Shown here: positions 33,201-44,452 of the stretch, one piece after another
How the letters are laid out: every line of letters starts with the position of its first letter
How positions within the stretch are numbered: the stretch's first letter is position 1
From: Paraspadella gotoi
Lineage: Eukaryota > Chaetognatha
Assembly: GCA_051294375.1 (NCBI GenBank)
Contig: CM119271.1
Location: 3,555,488-3,619,487, forward strand
DNA: 64,000 nt
Reading direction: 5' to 3'
The notes under the pieces: generated by a model
Told to the model about the DNA's origin: nothing
What the model saw: only the letters and a program-made list of their open reading frames with translations
The model's database searches: none
Position numbers and translations under genes: made by a program

Positions 33201-34443
33201 CATCTGGCGAATTAAAGGTACAGTAGATGCATTTGTAACATCCTTCCCGCGCCGCGTGATTCTGAATATGGCCGTAAAGTTCATTGCTTTCATTTGTGAC
33301 GAAGGGACATTGGCCGCAGTGAAATTGTTTCTGGTTCGACGTCGATTCCACCGTCGACAGAGGGGGTGCTGCGGTCGGCGCCAAAGTTGGGGATCGAGTT
33401 CTCTCAGCGTTGCAGTGCTTTTTGTGCAGAACGTAAGACGTCAAGTCTTGACTTTCGTGGCCACATTTTTTGCAGATTTGTCCCTTGACCTTTCCATCAA
33501 TTGTCTTCTTGGAATCAGACAGTTGCGATTTTTCCATCGATGAATAAAAAGATGATTCACTGCTGAACATTTTTTCGGCTTTAACATCTGAAGGGGCAGA
33601 GGAGGCAACGCCGGCGACCGCCGCCTGTTTCTCCGCGTCTTCCGGCAAAACTCCCGGCAATTTCTTTTGGCTACCCTGCCGCGTTTCTACGATCGAGCCA
33701 ATGTGGGAGTAGGTCTTCATGTGCTTCTTAACGTCGCACTTCCATTTAGATCTGTAGGAGCAAACCTCGCACTCGAAGGGTTTCTCCGCGGCATGGGCTT
33801 CGGCCGAGTGTTTCTTTAACTCCTGGGGACTATTGGCCACAAAGCTACATTCCATGCACATCTTGAAGACTTGATTCTGCTGATTGGAAAGAATGTCCTT
33901 TACAGTTCTCCACGTTTTTGTGTTGGGCAATGCCGGCTCCGTCGTCGACTCCTTCGGCGGATCAGGCTTCAAGAGGTTTTGGATCCTAAAAGACGACTGC
34001 GCACTATCGCCCTTTGCCGCGGAAGCCTCGATCGTGGTGGAAGCCGTGGACGAGGAGACGGCGGGAGCGGCCGAGTTGTTCTGATGGTGCAACTGGCTCC
34101 TCAACTGCGCAATGGCGTCGACGGGTCTCGGTTTGATGGCGGCGTCGAGGGTGGACTTTATTGCCGGGTGGTTGACGACGAAGCGGCGATAGGACTCTTC
34201 GTAGCCAATCTGCGGGTTGTCGTCTTCGATGAGTCGGAAGTGGGAGAACATGTGTTGATGCGTTTCGCCGTAACTGGGGGACAAGAAGTTGCACTGGGCG
34301 CAGCGGAAGATGGTCTCGCCGTCGACGGACTTGTCGACGGCGATCCTGGATCGGATTTGCTTCTCAGACGCCTCCAACATCGGGATGCCGTCGACATCGT
34401 TTTCCGCAAGTTCGTCGTGACGACGAGGAGCGATTGGAAGGTC
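30217..34443 (-). CDS. Zinc-finger gene, coding exon 4 (22 fingers)
   Basis: Single 4.2 kb exon after acceptor TTTTAAAG|GAC. It opens DLPIAPRRHDELAEND, carries 22 C2H2-type fingers (the fourth, CKKCGHESQDLTSYVLHKKH, is irregular), and ends AKHAAESGVTL. Fingers 5 onward are mainly two-finger modules of the form CxxCxF...H-G-xxx-K-Y-x-CxxC. Confidence 0.95.
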   Translation of the reverse strand, partial: DLPIAPRRHDELAENDVDGIPMLEASEKQIRSRIAVDKSVDGETIFRCAQCNFLSPSYGETHQHMFSHFRLIEDDNPQIGYEESYRRFVVNHPAIKSTLDAAIKPRPVDAIAQLRSQLHHQNNSAAPAVSSSTASTTIEASAAKGDSAQSSFRIQNLLKPDPPKESTTEPALPNTKTWRTVKDILSNQQNQVFKMCMECSFVANSPQELKKHSAEAHAAEKPFECEVCSYRSKWKCDVKKHMKTYSHIGSIVETRQGSQKKLPGVLPEDAEKQAAVAGVASSAPSDVKAEKMFSSESSFYSSMEKSQLSDSKKTIDGKVKGQICKKCGHESQDLTSYVLHKKHCNAERTRSPTLAPTAAPPLSTVESTSNQKQFHCGQCPFVTNESNELYGHIQNHAAREGCYKCIYCTFNSPDEDLVYDHQRLHEADLPEKKADPNDEVAFALKRMKKTFHCNKCSYSSSNGNSFQKHKANHGTDGRYKCQYCCFSVDRLYHLIQHTKNVHNEALSKLDKDEFITRHMKEGGLDSSEVEAVMELFKNKNWDSFDDVSNHSSPSHMDNADEVFFDKVNSDRSTKTDPEIVASGLPVSEQGSIKMTSIKPYGDNSSSLVAKFRIYPSNNSKSHKRASLPEANFSIPNYDQKALETIQSYKNLPLSPNGQIFKFSCEFCSSIMPSFQHLQDHICMFHPWQSKTISRETLPIESKIYNCPKCIFQSDNQQAFISHVQQHGLELKYNCKYCTYSHLRLNVLYQHMTETHRDIVAGVDEAHVLEGIEMDVFSTDLEQKKTEFISENGNLTEGGFKEAKSLLRMKLMEGQKGQWSMDEGTWSALGKKQPVYKCPKCIFFTVSLNLFDSHCKAHGANKKFVCEFCDFSQPRMNLIYQHMVSCHPDQGKFSNEPVFNDLSLNQSRNAVVHDNENGDLKPIENNFALNEAVAKCSKCPYTSKDSKQVLKHIELHGYLGKYSCQFCDFSHDTMDQIIQHQTLHGIGHASNKLPFNSLLRQKLLDRQNRHLVKADDLHVSEAMDQNLSDEQATGKSDNQSDAPLNKIKNSKGVIGLKKKFRCNKCPFVTLHKSNLLKHRKCHQVQLTYKCNSCNYSTAKLNLLDAHAALHLPRSDDSTGAGTKSVDDELYCEICPYATKCKIELDDHVLCHGADHKYKCNLCNFSTISNSQHESHLRLHDGDATVNSRAENGAVNSEPAPIKQSRSPSGDGSFDYDGPAKRLRRASNKIPAASSESSVLSPPSTPRKAGETTEETETVVGGPDTTPPPSTASSSSYSEASPVASEAEQFLCPRCPFKTTTSLSLDHHVTLHSPEAGGSHVCEICDYSVDRIHLYNQHLRLHVEADKSSETPIKIAAIKCPFCEVETHSASDLEAHVTTHFPANVLQNDIFKNVVRDTLAKHAAESGVTL

Positions 34444-37400
34444 CTTTAAAATTAAAATTAAAAAAAAAAATTTTAAAACTTAACATGTTTCAAAAAAGGA
34501 TTCTTTTTTCTTTCAAGATACATGGGACCTTTATTTTTATCGTTGACTAACGTGAACAGAATTGAACTAGATAATTGTAAATTTGTTGTATTTTTTGTTT
34601 TGTTTTTCATACCAGAATTAAATTTTGCTTAAGAATTATACCAATATTTAAAAAAAAAAATATAACTGGTATGAAAAACGGAAAATAAAAAATACAACAA
34701 ATTTATAATATAAAAACTACCAGAATCATGCCTCTCAAAAATTGGATTAACTAGATAATTGTTGATCGTGAAACAAAAGAAAAATCTGTTAATATCTAAA
34801 TACAATTTTCGTAAAAACTTGATAATAAATTTGAAAATTTGCATTTTAAAACTTCGGTTTAATAATGACACTACCACTACCACCTTGTAAATCTAGTTTT
34901 TCTTCCCACAACAATCCAATCCTCATTTCCTAACCTGAGACTGCTGCTGATGCTGCTGATAATGAGCGATAAGTTCCTCCTTTCTCCTAAATCTTTTGCT
35001 GCAGAGTTGACAAAAGAACATGACCGGCTCTTCTTTTTGTACGAGATGGCGCGCTAGTTCTGAATGCCACTCTGGGTAAGCGCCGCCAATTTTCTCCGCG
35101 GCGTCGGGGTTGTTGGCCAAAAAACTCTCTCGGTCCCGCTTCATAGCGAAAGGGTTGGGTAGTGGGGAGTGGTGTTGCCTGAAATGGGCGTCCATGGCGG
35201 CGACCGTCTCTTTGATGCCGCACACGATGCATCTCACCGGCCCGACGACGCCGTCGTACCGCGCCGTAAAGAGAGAGTTGACGTGAGTCTGCAGCTTGAG
35301 AAAGTGATGGTTGAGGGCATCCATGTTGTAAAAAGATTCAGTACAGGCGTAACATTTAACGCCGGCAAAGAGTTTGGCGGCATCGGCCTCACCGCCGGCG
35401 TTGTCTTCGATCTTCGGTAACAAAGCAGCGTCCTTGAGGTGCATTCTTTGGAGAGGCGGTGGGGGCGGCAGATGGCCGGTTTCTTCCAGCTTCATTCGAT
35501 GTCCGAAGGGGACCACAGCGTGGGTGCGTTCGTAGTGCAGCACCACGTCTGCGTAGCTCTTGAAGGTTAGGCTGCACTCGCTGCAGGCAATGGCGTCGTC
35601 GCCGCGGTAATTGCCGAAGTCTCCCTCAAGAACAGGTTTCGGACGCGACTGCGAACTTAACGGGGACGCCGTTGATCGGGGCGCCGCCGCTTCTTCCGGC
35701 TTTTTCAAGATAGAAACCATCTTTACGTCGGCCGCGGCGGCTTGGGCCGCTTGAGCCGCTGCGGCGGCTTGGGCTGCTGCGAGGCTCTTGGCTTTTGCAG
35801 CGCCGTTTCGCGGCGCCAATCGAGTCTTGGGTTGAGCTCCTACGCAGCGCCTTGGTCCGGCCATCTCGCCCACGGGGGGCGTTGGGGCTTCCCCCTCTTC
35901 GTCGCTAAGGTCGACGTCATCGTGCTTCTCCTAAAAAGCGTTCAAATTTGTTTTAACATTATATTGATCATAAATAATTTAATAGTTATAATAGAATATT
36001 ACTTTTTAATCCAGTTCACTTTTTTCTACACTCTCTCCTCGCTCTACTAATTGAAAATTTTTTTTTATAAAGCCACAATTGCAGGGATCGCTTCACTAAT
36101 CAATATTTAAAATTTATATCAAAATTTAAATTTAAAATAATAAAATCTTTGCATTCTAATTTTATATAATATATTATATAATTCAATTACTTTACATTGT
36201 AATATTTCCAATATACAAAGTTTGAAATTTTTTTAAAACGATTTCAACTAACCTTCCAAATGCTTGTTGACACTCTTTCGCCACCGATACGAACAACTGC
36301 ATCGTGTGCACTGAAACTTGTACCCCTCGTCGTCATAATCTGACGATATTTCCTCGGATCAACGGCAGGATTGTAGACTCTGGACGGCGCATTTCCCCCG
36401 GCGCTCTTCGCGTTTGAATTCTTTTTCGGCGTCTCCGGCTTTTTCGCGGCGCCGGCGGAGGCGTCCTCGAGCGACTGGTTCGCAACGGGCGATTGCGGCG
36501 CCGACGCCGTTTTTCTTGGGGAAGTCGGCGATTGAAACGGAAGCAGCGCCCAAGGGGAAGCGGTGTCGGCGCCGGTTTTGGCCTGACCGGAACTGGGAGG
36601 CGATCTTATAGCGAAATCCGTCGATTGATAGGCGCGCCCCGCCGGCGATTGAGCCATGAATATCTGCGTCGGCGGCGGCGACATGGAACTCTCTCTTCCG
36701 TCGTCACCTGAGCCGCAAGGAGATGACGCGGCGTCGGGAGACGGAGTCGACGATCCTCCTTCACGTTTTTCATGCGCTCGAATGTGGCGCGGAAGCTTTT
36801 GACGATACCGCGTGGCGTAGTCGCACTTGTCACACTCAAAAATCTCCATGGCCTCGCCGTGGACGTCACGTTGGTGGCGCAGAAACGTTTTGGCATTGGA
36901 CGTGACCATGGGACAATGTTTGCAAGAGTAAGTCCGAGTCGGGATGAGTCTGGACGGAGAAGGCGCGCCTGTACTCGTTAGTTCGGTGGGGTCATCGCCG
37001 ACTAGGGCGAGATTAACTGGAACGTTGGCGACATCGTCGGCGGGAACCATGTTTGGAGGAAGATACCCGGCTGTTAAATAAATTATAAAAACATCTCTTA
37101 GATGTACGTGCAATTTGCTTAATCTGATATCTTTATGACTAATTTCGTAAAACTTTTTCATATTTTAAACAAGACCAGAGGCTTAGACTTTAAATTGTTA
37201 AACTTTATAGATATTCTGAAACAATTTAGTAGAATAAGGTTAATTAATTACTTGAATCCGCAGCGTCTTCTTCCCCTGTATCAATGACAAGCGGATTCTC
37301 GTGTTCGTCGTCCAATTCATCGTCGGCGCCGCCAACGGCGCTCCTCTTCGGAGGCGGCGTTGTCGGCGCCGATCGGATAGGCGAAACCGGCGCGCTCGTA

Positions 37401-37627
37401 GTGAAGGCACTTATGGGCGTCGCCGTCGTCGTCAAAGAACGCGTCGGCGTCAGATGCGGCGTCAAATGCGTCGAGGAGTAGGCGGGATTGTGCACCGGCG
37501 TGGCGCCGCGTGGAGATACGGCGGAGTTAGGTTTGCCGACCCGAAAGTGGCACTCGATGCTGCCGCCCTTGAGGTGCTTGATGTGTTGGGAGCCGCTGGT
37601 GGCAACGCGAGGAGACGGCGTCGTCAT
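30217..37627 (-). CDS. Giant multi-C2H2 zinc-finger protein, four coding exons, 2138 aa
   Basis: Exons 37627-37252, 37070-36253, 35930-34935 and 34443-30217 join with consistent phases (1, 0, 0) from ATG 37627 to a stop at 30217. An in-frame TAA lies 18 nt upstream of the ATG and no acceptor lies near it, which supports this start. The protein has a Ser/Thr/Pro-rich N-terminus, two fingers in exon 2 (about residues 173-225), four spaced fingers in exon 3 (about 512-726) and 22 in exon 4 (about 776-2108). Most exon 4 fingers form close pairs joined by short non-TGEKP linkers. A basic AKRLRR motif near the end could be a nuclear signal. Architecture and size recall ZNF462-type or REST-like regulators, but I cannot assign orthology. 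Probably a nuclear DNA- or chromatin-binding protein. Confidence 0.9.
34935..35930 (-). CDS. Zinc-finger gene, coding exon 3 (four spaced fingers)
   Basis: Acceptor CTTTTTAG, donor TCTCAG|GTTAGG. Begins with acidic EKHDDVDLSDEEGEAP and an Ala/Gln run, then fingers with CSECSLTFKSYADVVLHYER, CYACTESFYNMDALNHHF, CIVCGIKETVAAMDAHF and CQLCSKRFRRKEELIAHYQQ separated by 15-60 residues. Confidence 0.9.
36253..37070 (-). CDS. Zinc-finger gene, coding exon 2 (two fingers)
   Basis: Acceptor TTTAACAG, donor TGGAAG|GTTAGT. Two adjacent C2H2 fingers, CKHCPMVTSNAKTFLRHQRD and CDKCDYATRYRQKLPRHIRA, then a long Ser/Pro/Ala-rich spacer (QSPTSPRKTASAPQSP). Confidence 0.9.
37252..37627 (-). CDS. Zinc-finger gene, coding exon 1
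   Basis: Starts ATG ACGACGCCG; encodes a Ser/Thr/Pro-rich, disordered-looking N-terminus (MTTPSPRVATSGSQHIKH; later TTPPPKRSAVGGADDELDDE). Phase-1 donor TCAA|GTAATT. No finger. Confidence 0.82.
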
Positions 37628-38820
37628 TTTAAAATATTTTTTTTATTTTCAAGGGACGAGAAAGAAACCTTTTCTTTATTGAAGTTCCATTAGGCGATTA
37701 TCTCTCTCTCCCTCCCTCTCTCTCTCTTTTCGCTCAACTCTATCTCTATCCGGTTGACGTCTCGAGTTTCTTTTTTATTTTTCTCCCTCGAATCTGGTTT
37801 TTAAAGTCGAAGTTGGTTTCGAAAGAGAAAGAGCGAGAGAGAGAGAGAGAGCGAGCGGGGATTCCAGTATTTCGGGGCTATAATTCGTCTTTCACGATCC
37901 CCCCTCGAAAAAAAAAAATGCCAGGCTGCGGTGGAAAGAAAGGGGGGCAAAGTCAAACGCCCGCGGCTGAGCGTTGGCTGTTCCTGCTTCTGAAGCGGCA
38001 GCGACGGCGGCGGGAGAGTGAGAGAGGGGGGGATGGCGTCGTCGAAAGAAAAAAGGTTCGGCAACTCTTCCCGCGGCGGCTGAAGGATTCTGAAGGCCCA
38101 CTGCGGCAGCGTTCTCTTTCTTTTCTTTCTTTTTTGGTGGGGGCTTTCTTATCGGAGTGTTCCGCGAGGCGAAGGAAGCTTCGATGGTACGATTGAATGG
38201 TGAAGGGGGGGGGACGTTGCTTCGGTTTATCGAGATGCGATGAGGCAGAACGAAATTTTTTTTTCTCTTTCTTTTTTTTTCTTCTCGTAAACGGGGAGAA
38301 GGGGAAAAACTGGGGCCGTGGTTAAAAATACTTTCTTGGCGCGAATCGGCAAAAATCCTTGGCATGTAATACCTAAAAGAAAACAAAACGGATGTAAAAA
38401 ACAGGGATGAAACATGATCATTGTATTTTTAAAAAAAAAGAAATTCCGGAACTATTCCCAATGGAAACGCGAGCGAAAATAATTTTTCTTCCTTTTATTT
38501 TAAAAAAAAAATAATGGTAAAATAAGTAAAATTAAACAAAAAGCAAATAAAATTCGAATGGAATCGGCGAAAAAAAAAGAAAAGCGAAGTTTATGACGCG
38601 TTCATTTAAAGTCACAACCCGGATGGATCTTTTTTTTCTTTTTTTTTTTGCCCCCAGACTCCAAAGTGGAAGAAGTGACTGGCGGAGGCGGAGGCCACAG
38701 AGGATGGATCGAAAAGTCTAGTGAAGATCGAGAGGAGGAAGAGGAGGAGGAGGAGAAGGAAGAAGAGGAGCAGGAGGAGGAGGAGGAGGATCGGTGGAAC
38801 GGACTGGAATGAAGCCCCTC

Positions 38821-38870
<50 letters not shown>

Positions 38871-40927
38871 TTCGTGGTGGAGGTTGTGAGAGAGGAGGAG
38901 GGGGAAGAAGAGGATGATGGATCGAGATAACATCTTTCTCTATATATCTCTCTCTCTCTCTATCTCGCTCCCCCCTTTCTCGCGGGTTGGGGAGGGAACG
39001 ATTCCGCGTGGTTTTAAAGGAGCCTGGCTCGAGCCCGGGCGAGAGAAAGAGAGAGAGAGAGATTGAGAGAAAGAGAGAAAGGCGAGCGAATGCTTGAGAT
39101 GGAGTCAATGAGAGCCAATGAGCGTGAATGGGATAAGCAGCTCGCCGCCACAGCGAAAAAGATATCGAGAAGAGATAGAGCGAAGAAAGAGAGAACGGAG
39201 CAGATAAAGGAACATACGGTTTTAAACGAAAGAAAAAACCCAAAGTTCCTCGAGGTTTCGTAACGGTTCTAATGGCATCGATTGTAGGAGGGAAGAATTT
39301 CTGGTTAAGAATTCACTTCGTATTTTTTTTTTGTCCTCAGAATAAAAAAATAAAAAAAACCCAGACGAAGGAAATAAAAATAGGATCTGGGTTCTACGTC
39401 GATCGCAGGCGTCGCTATAAACCGAAGTCGAGGGCAAAGACACAAGAAACGACCGACAAAAAAAAAAAAAAAAGAAAAAAAAAAAAGAAATCGGTCCGAC
39501 TCTGTGCTCGGAGTTCGGAATCGTTTTTGTCGCCCTCGTAAAAAAAAAAAAAAAACTTCCCGAGACTAAGGGAAAATTAGCGATGGGCTTAAACGTCGTC
39601 GTCCACTAGAGGGGGGGGGGTAAATGTGACTGTGAGACTGTGAGAGACTGCAAGGCGTCACAAGAGTGTGAAAATTGCTCCTTCCGCGTGAGAAAAAAAA
39701 ATAAAGAAAGTGATTTCTTTGGTTTCTTTGGTTTAACACGCATTTTTTTTCCAGCGGCCCATAAGTTGGGTCTTCTTCTTCCAACCTAACAAGCCAAGAA
39801 TTCTTTATTCCCTTCGGCTTATCAACATCCTAACCATCAACATTCCATCTCTTCAACCATCTGGAGTTCGGATCCATTCCCCTTCGAATCAAACCTTCCC
39901 CCCCCTAAAATAGCTCACAACTTTTCTCTGGGGCCATCTTTCGTTCTCCCCATCCTTCCAAGGCTCGACTGGCTCCCCCCACCCGCTTTCCTATCGTGCC
40001 AATCCACGCCGCTCATTTCTCAGCGCATCTTTTCTTTCTTTTGGATCCGCCAAGGTTTGTGTTTTGGGTTTTCAAAAGCGTTGAAGCATCGCTCTAGCAG
40101 TAGGTCAAATTTTTATATATATATTTTAAATATTTAATATTTTATTTTATCGGTCAACGGCGATTCCCGGCAGACTGGTCGTTTCTCAGTAAAAACATCA
40201 AACCGTGAAACTAACCTTAAACCAAATCTAAATTTAAACCGGGTTGATGAATCGAAACTGTCAGGTTAATTTCGTCCATGAAGTCACAACGATTCGAACT
40301 CGCGGAGAAAACGAATCGCATTTTCGAACGAAATAAAAAAAAAGTTTAAAGTTAAAAAAAAAAAGATTAAATAAAATGAGGATCGACTTTTTTTTTTTAA
40401 ATTTAAAATCGAGGATGGAACATCATCGCTATCGTCGTTATCTTTTTTTCGTTGCTTTCCGATTTCTTTCACTCAAATTTAAAAAAAAATGAGGAAAGAA
40501 ATTGAAACACAATTTTTTTTTGTTGGGAAAAACCTTTTGCGTAGTTTGGAAACAAAACGTTGGATGGACCAGTTTTTTTATGTATCGTCAAATCGCGTTA
40601 TCGTATGATTTTTCAACCCGTTTGTAAATTTTAATTCGGCTGCGTTTAGATTAGTATAAATTTCGTTCGTTTCTGTACGTGATTTGATTTTTTTTCCAAT
40701 TTCCGACAAAATAATATTATGTCGTCATCGGGTTGTCAATGTGACTCAAATCGGCGACCAAATAATAAATTTCGGAAGCGAGAAATGATATTCTAATCGA
40801 AGAAAAAAGGAAGGAAAAAAAAAAAAATCAAGTCGCCGTTTGATTTCCGATCGTAAACGAGACATTTTCTCATTTTCAATAGCAGGTGAATGAAGGAATA
40901 GAAAAACGCCGACAGAGAGAGAGACAA
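37628..40927. other. 5' flank of the zinc-finger gene and low-complexity DNA
   Basis: No gene recognised. The region is rich in CT/GA tracts (for example 38822-38872), poly-A/T runs and purine-rich GAGGAG blocks (38730-38800). The zinc-finger promoter and any 5'UTR exon should lie here, but no TATA or initiator is convincing. ORFs of 100-210 residues here are repeat-driven. Confidence 0.5.
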
Positions 40928-40952
40928 NNNNNNNNNNNNNNNNNNNNNNNNN
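40928..40952. other. Assembly gap, 25 N
   Basis: Fixed-size gap next to a GAGAGAGA tract. Unlike the other two 25-N gaps, I see no duplicated flank here. Confidence 0.98.
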
Positions 40953-41086
40953 TGAACTGGGGAAGATGAGAGAGAAAGAGAGAAGAAAAAGAGAAGAGAG
41001 AGAGAGGAGAGGAGAGAGAGAGAGGAGAATTTATTACGCGGTCGGTTCGAGCCCCGTCGCGATCACGAATCCACAAACGGTCTTTT

Positions 41087-41088
<2 letters not shown>

Positions 41089-41179
<91 letters not shown>

Positions 41180-41285
41180 GGCACTCTGGGTATTCTGGGG
41201 CTGAGGACTGGGATCGAGGCCCAATCACCAACGAAGGGCTCGACCGTCGCCGTCGTCGTTCTCTCTCTCTCTCTCTCTCTCATCT

Positions 41286-41316
<31 letters not shown>

Positions 41317-41345
41317 TCTTCTCTCTCTCTCTCTCTCTCTCTCTC
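41089..41345. repeat. (CT)n tracts
   Basis: Two CT-rich blocks, about 41089-41179 and 41259-41345, separated by about 80 bp of unique sequence. GA tracts follow at 41501-41588 and 41860-41940. Confidence 0.9.
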
Positions 41346-41500
41346 CTCCCGGTGGAGGGGGAGAGAGACAGCATCGAGAGATCGGACCAACGCATGACTC
41401 CTCGAAGTGAAACGGAAACGGATTAAAAAACAAAAGACAACAAAGAAGAAAAAGGGACACGGATTTATCATCAACGTGACGCCATTTCCAGTATTAATTA

Positions 41501-41519
41501 GAGAGAGAGAGAAAGAGAG

Positions 41520-41588
<69 letters not shown>
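41501..41588. repeat. (GA)n microsatellite
   Basis: Nearly pure GA, opposite in sense to the CT blocks upstream. Confidence 0.9.
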
Positions 41589-41589
<1 letters not shown>

Positions 41590-41859
41590 CGAGAACCATC
41601 GAGAACCCCCTTCAAGAGACCCCAGTCCGCACCATTTCCTCGCGCGATGTGGTTGTGATCCGAGAGTCAGAACTGTATCGAACTAAAATACCCCCCTCAG
41701 CCCCCCCCTCTTCCACATCTCATCATCGTGGACCGAACAGATCATCGCCCATGACCGCAGACTCCACACTCGCGCACCTGCCACCACCACCCTCACCCCC
41801 ACCCCCGCGATATCGCGAATCGGTCCGCGTCCAACCGGCGAACAACCCTCCACCCCATA

Positions 41860-41866
41860 GAGAGAG

Positions 41867-41940
<74 letters not shown>
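41860..41940. repeat. (GA)n microsatellite
   Basis: About 80 bp of GA with one interruption. Confidence 0.9.
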
Positions 41941-41941
<1 letters not shown>

Positions 41942-41998
41942 AGCGTGCTTCGAAGTCGAAACACAGAAGTCAGGTAAGTAGTATAGGGGGGGGGAAAG

Positions 41999-43850
41999 TG
42001 CCATTCAGACAATTTGCGATTTTTCGAGGGAAAATCTTAAAATGATTCGAGCGGATCAAAATTTTTCGTTTCCCGAGCTGGAGTCCAAAAAAAAACGAAG
42101 AGCTCCGCGCACTAACATTCGAGCTGGCGACTCTGACTCTCTCTCTCTCTCTGTCTCTTTGAGACTCTGTCTCGCCGCTCCAAATTTTTTTTTTTTGCCG
42201 AAGTCAAAAAATAATTGACTCTGACTCTGGTCGACTCTGTCTTTTTTTCTCTCTCTGGCTCGGCGGCTCGGAGAGACCCATTTTAAATGTGCCAATTCAG
42301 ACAACATTCGTTTCCCTTCCTCAGAGAAATTGTCTGATATGGCACGTTTAAAAAAATTCCGTCTCCTCCTCGCGGCCGAGCTCCTCTCTCTCTTGTCTCT
42401 TTGAGACTCTGTCTCGCCGCTCCAAAAATTTTGTTTCCCTAAGTCAAAAATATGAGAGTTCCCGCGACTTCTGTCTCTTTTCTCTCTCTGTTTTTTTTGA
42501 GACTCTGTCTTCTTTGAGATTGAGCGTCCTGTCCTCCTATGTCTCGCGCTCCAAAATTTTTTTTCCCTATCAAAAATATGAAGAGTTAAAAAAAAAAAAC
42601 AGAGAGAGAAAAAGAGACAAGAGTCGCGGAGCTCGTTGTCCCGATTCGGGGCTCTCTCTCTCTGTCTCTTTGAGACTCTGTTCTCGCGCTCCAAAATTTT
42701 TGTTTCCCTAAGTCAAAAATATGAAGAGTTAAAAAAAAAACAGAGAGAGAAAAAAGAGACAGAGTCGCGGCCGAGCTCTCGATCGCGCGCATTCGAGGTT
42801 CACTCTGACTCTCTCTGCTCTCTCTGAAGGAAAAACGAAATTTGTTCTGAATTGGCGCGTTTTAAATAAGGACGCTCGAATCTCAAAAGAGACAGTAGTT
42901 CTCAAAAAAACAGAGAGAGAAAAATAGACAGAGTCGCGGAAGCTCGAATCGGACATTCGAGGTTCGACTCTGACTCTCCTCTCTCTCTCTGAGGGAAAAA
43001 CGACAAAATTTGTCTGAATTGGCCGCGTTTAAATAGATGTCTCCTCCGAGCAGGACGCTTCGAATCTCAAAGAGACAGAGTCCGCAGGGCAACATTGAGG
43101 TTCGACTCTGACTCTCTCTCTCTCCGAGGAAAAACGAAATTTGCAGACAGAGTCCCAAAAAAACAGAGAGAGAAAAAGAGACAGAGTCGCGGAGCTCAAA
43201 TCGGGACAGAGTTCGAAGAGACAGGAGAGAGGAGATTCTTGACTGTCTTTTTTTCTCCTCGGGTTTCTCTGAGGACTCTGGCTCTCAGAGATTCGAGTGT
43301 CTCGACTCGGCGGCTTAGGAGGAGACGAAATTTAACTTGCCATTCAGACAAAGATTTCGTTTGTGGCGTCTCAAGAGAGAGAGAGAGGTTCTTGACCTCT
43401 GTCTTTTTCTCTCTCCGTTTCTTAGACTCCGCCCAGAGCGAAGCCCAGAGGAGACGAAATTTTAAACGCCAATTCAGACCAATTTTCGTTTTTCCTCAGA
43501 GCAAGAGGAAGGAGAGAGAGAGATGAGAGAAGCTTCTAAAGTTTCTCAAGGAGTCAGTGGTTTACCATAGATCCCGTTCCTTTTTTAACAGCAGGAGAGA
43601 GGGTCTTGGACTCTGCTTTTTTCTCTCTCCGTTTCTCTGAGACTCTGTCTCGACTCAGCTGCGTTTCGGAGGGAACCCCATTTTAAACGCGCCAATTCAA
43701 CAATTTTCGTTTTTTCCTCAGAGCGAGAGAGAGAGGGCTTCAAAAGTTTTTCTCATAGGAAAAGGACGAAAATCGTTCTCAATTGGCGACGTTTAAAATC
43801 GGGTCTCCAAGTTTTCGCGACGAAAAGTTTCTAAATTCAAAGAAAAAAAA
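41999..43850. repeat. Complex decayed repeat array in both orientations
   Basis: The module CCAATTCAGACAATTTTCG recurs at least nine times: plus sense near 41999, 42290, 43339, 43467 and 43690; minus sense near 42327, 42835, 43005 and 43767. Between copies lie recurring GAGACTCTGTCTCGCCGCTC, CCAAAATTTTT and CAAAAATATGAAGAGTT blocks. Copies differ by many one-base indels. No coding potential. Confidence 0.8.
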
Positions 43851-44153
43851 TCATGGGAACTGAATCGCTCTGCGCTAAAGTTTTTGTTGAAGTTGATTTT
43901 GTTGCTAGTTACAGAGTCAGCAGTCGAATTACGCATTCAAATTCTAAGTTAGACGGATTTTTGTGAAATAAGTAAGTAAGTAATTCTATTTTTTTTCGGG
44001 ATTTTTATTACAAAGAAAAAGAATTGAAGACATGATTATTTTTGGCTTAAAATCATCTTTCTGCCTTAAAACCAAAGAAAAGTTTATTTTTGTTTTCTTT
44101 CGCTTTTGGAGGCAATGGAAGTGAACGGTCAGAGTTTTTTGTTGAACAGGCTA

Positions 44154-44452
44154 GCAGAAATAAAAATAAGAACAGTTTTTAGTCTTTTTGAGATTTTTAT
44201 AAAAAAAGTTATGAATTATTCATTCACCTGACAGTTTCTAAATAGTTTTCGTCTCCCTGTTCTGACACAGCGGGTTCTTGTGCATTATGACAAACTGTAG
44301 CAGAAATAAAATTAAGAACAGTTTAAGTCTTTTTGAGATGTTTAATAAAAGAAAATATGAATTTATTGTTCACCTGAACAGGTTCTAAAATAGTTTTTCG
44401 TCTCCCTTTTCTGGGGTATTACAGCAGGTCTCTGTGCATTTGACAAAACTGT
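44154..44452. repeat. About 150-bp tandem duplication
   Basis: Two adjacent units (about 44154-44303 and 44304-44452) share AGCAGAAATAAAA, AGTCTTTTTGAGAT, TTCACCTGA, TTTTCGTCTCCC and TGACAAA-CTGTA in the same order. Confidence 0.75.

Noticed and set aside
30346-34449. Plus-strand ORFs of up to 288 residues over 30.3-34.4 kb
   Set aside because: Antisense shadows of the 4.2 kb zinc-finger exon, which explains this DNA with 22 regular fingers.
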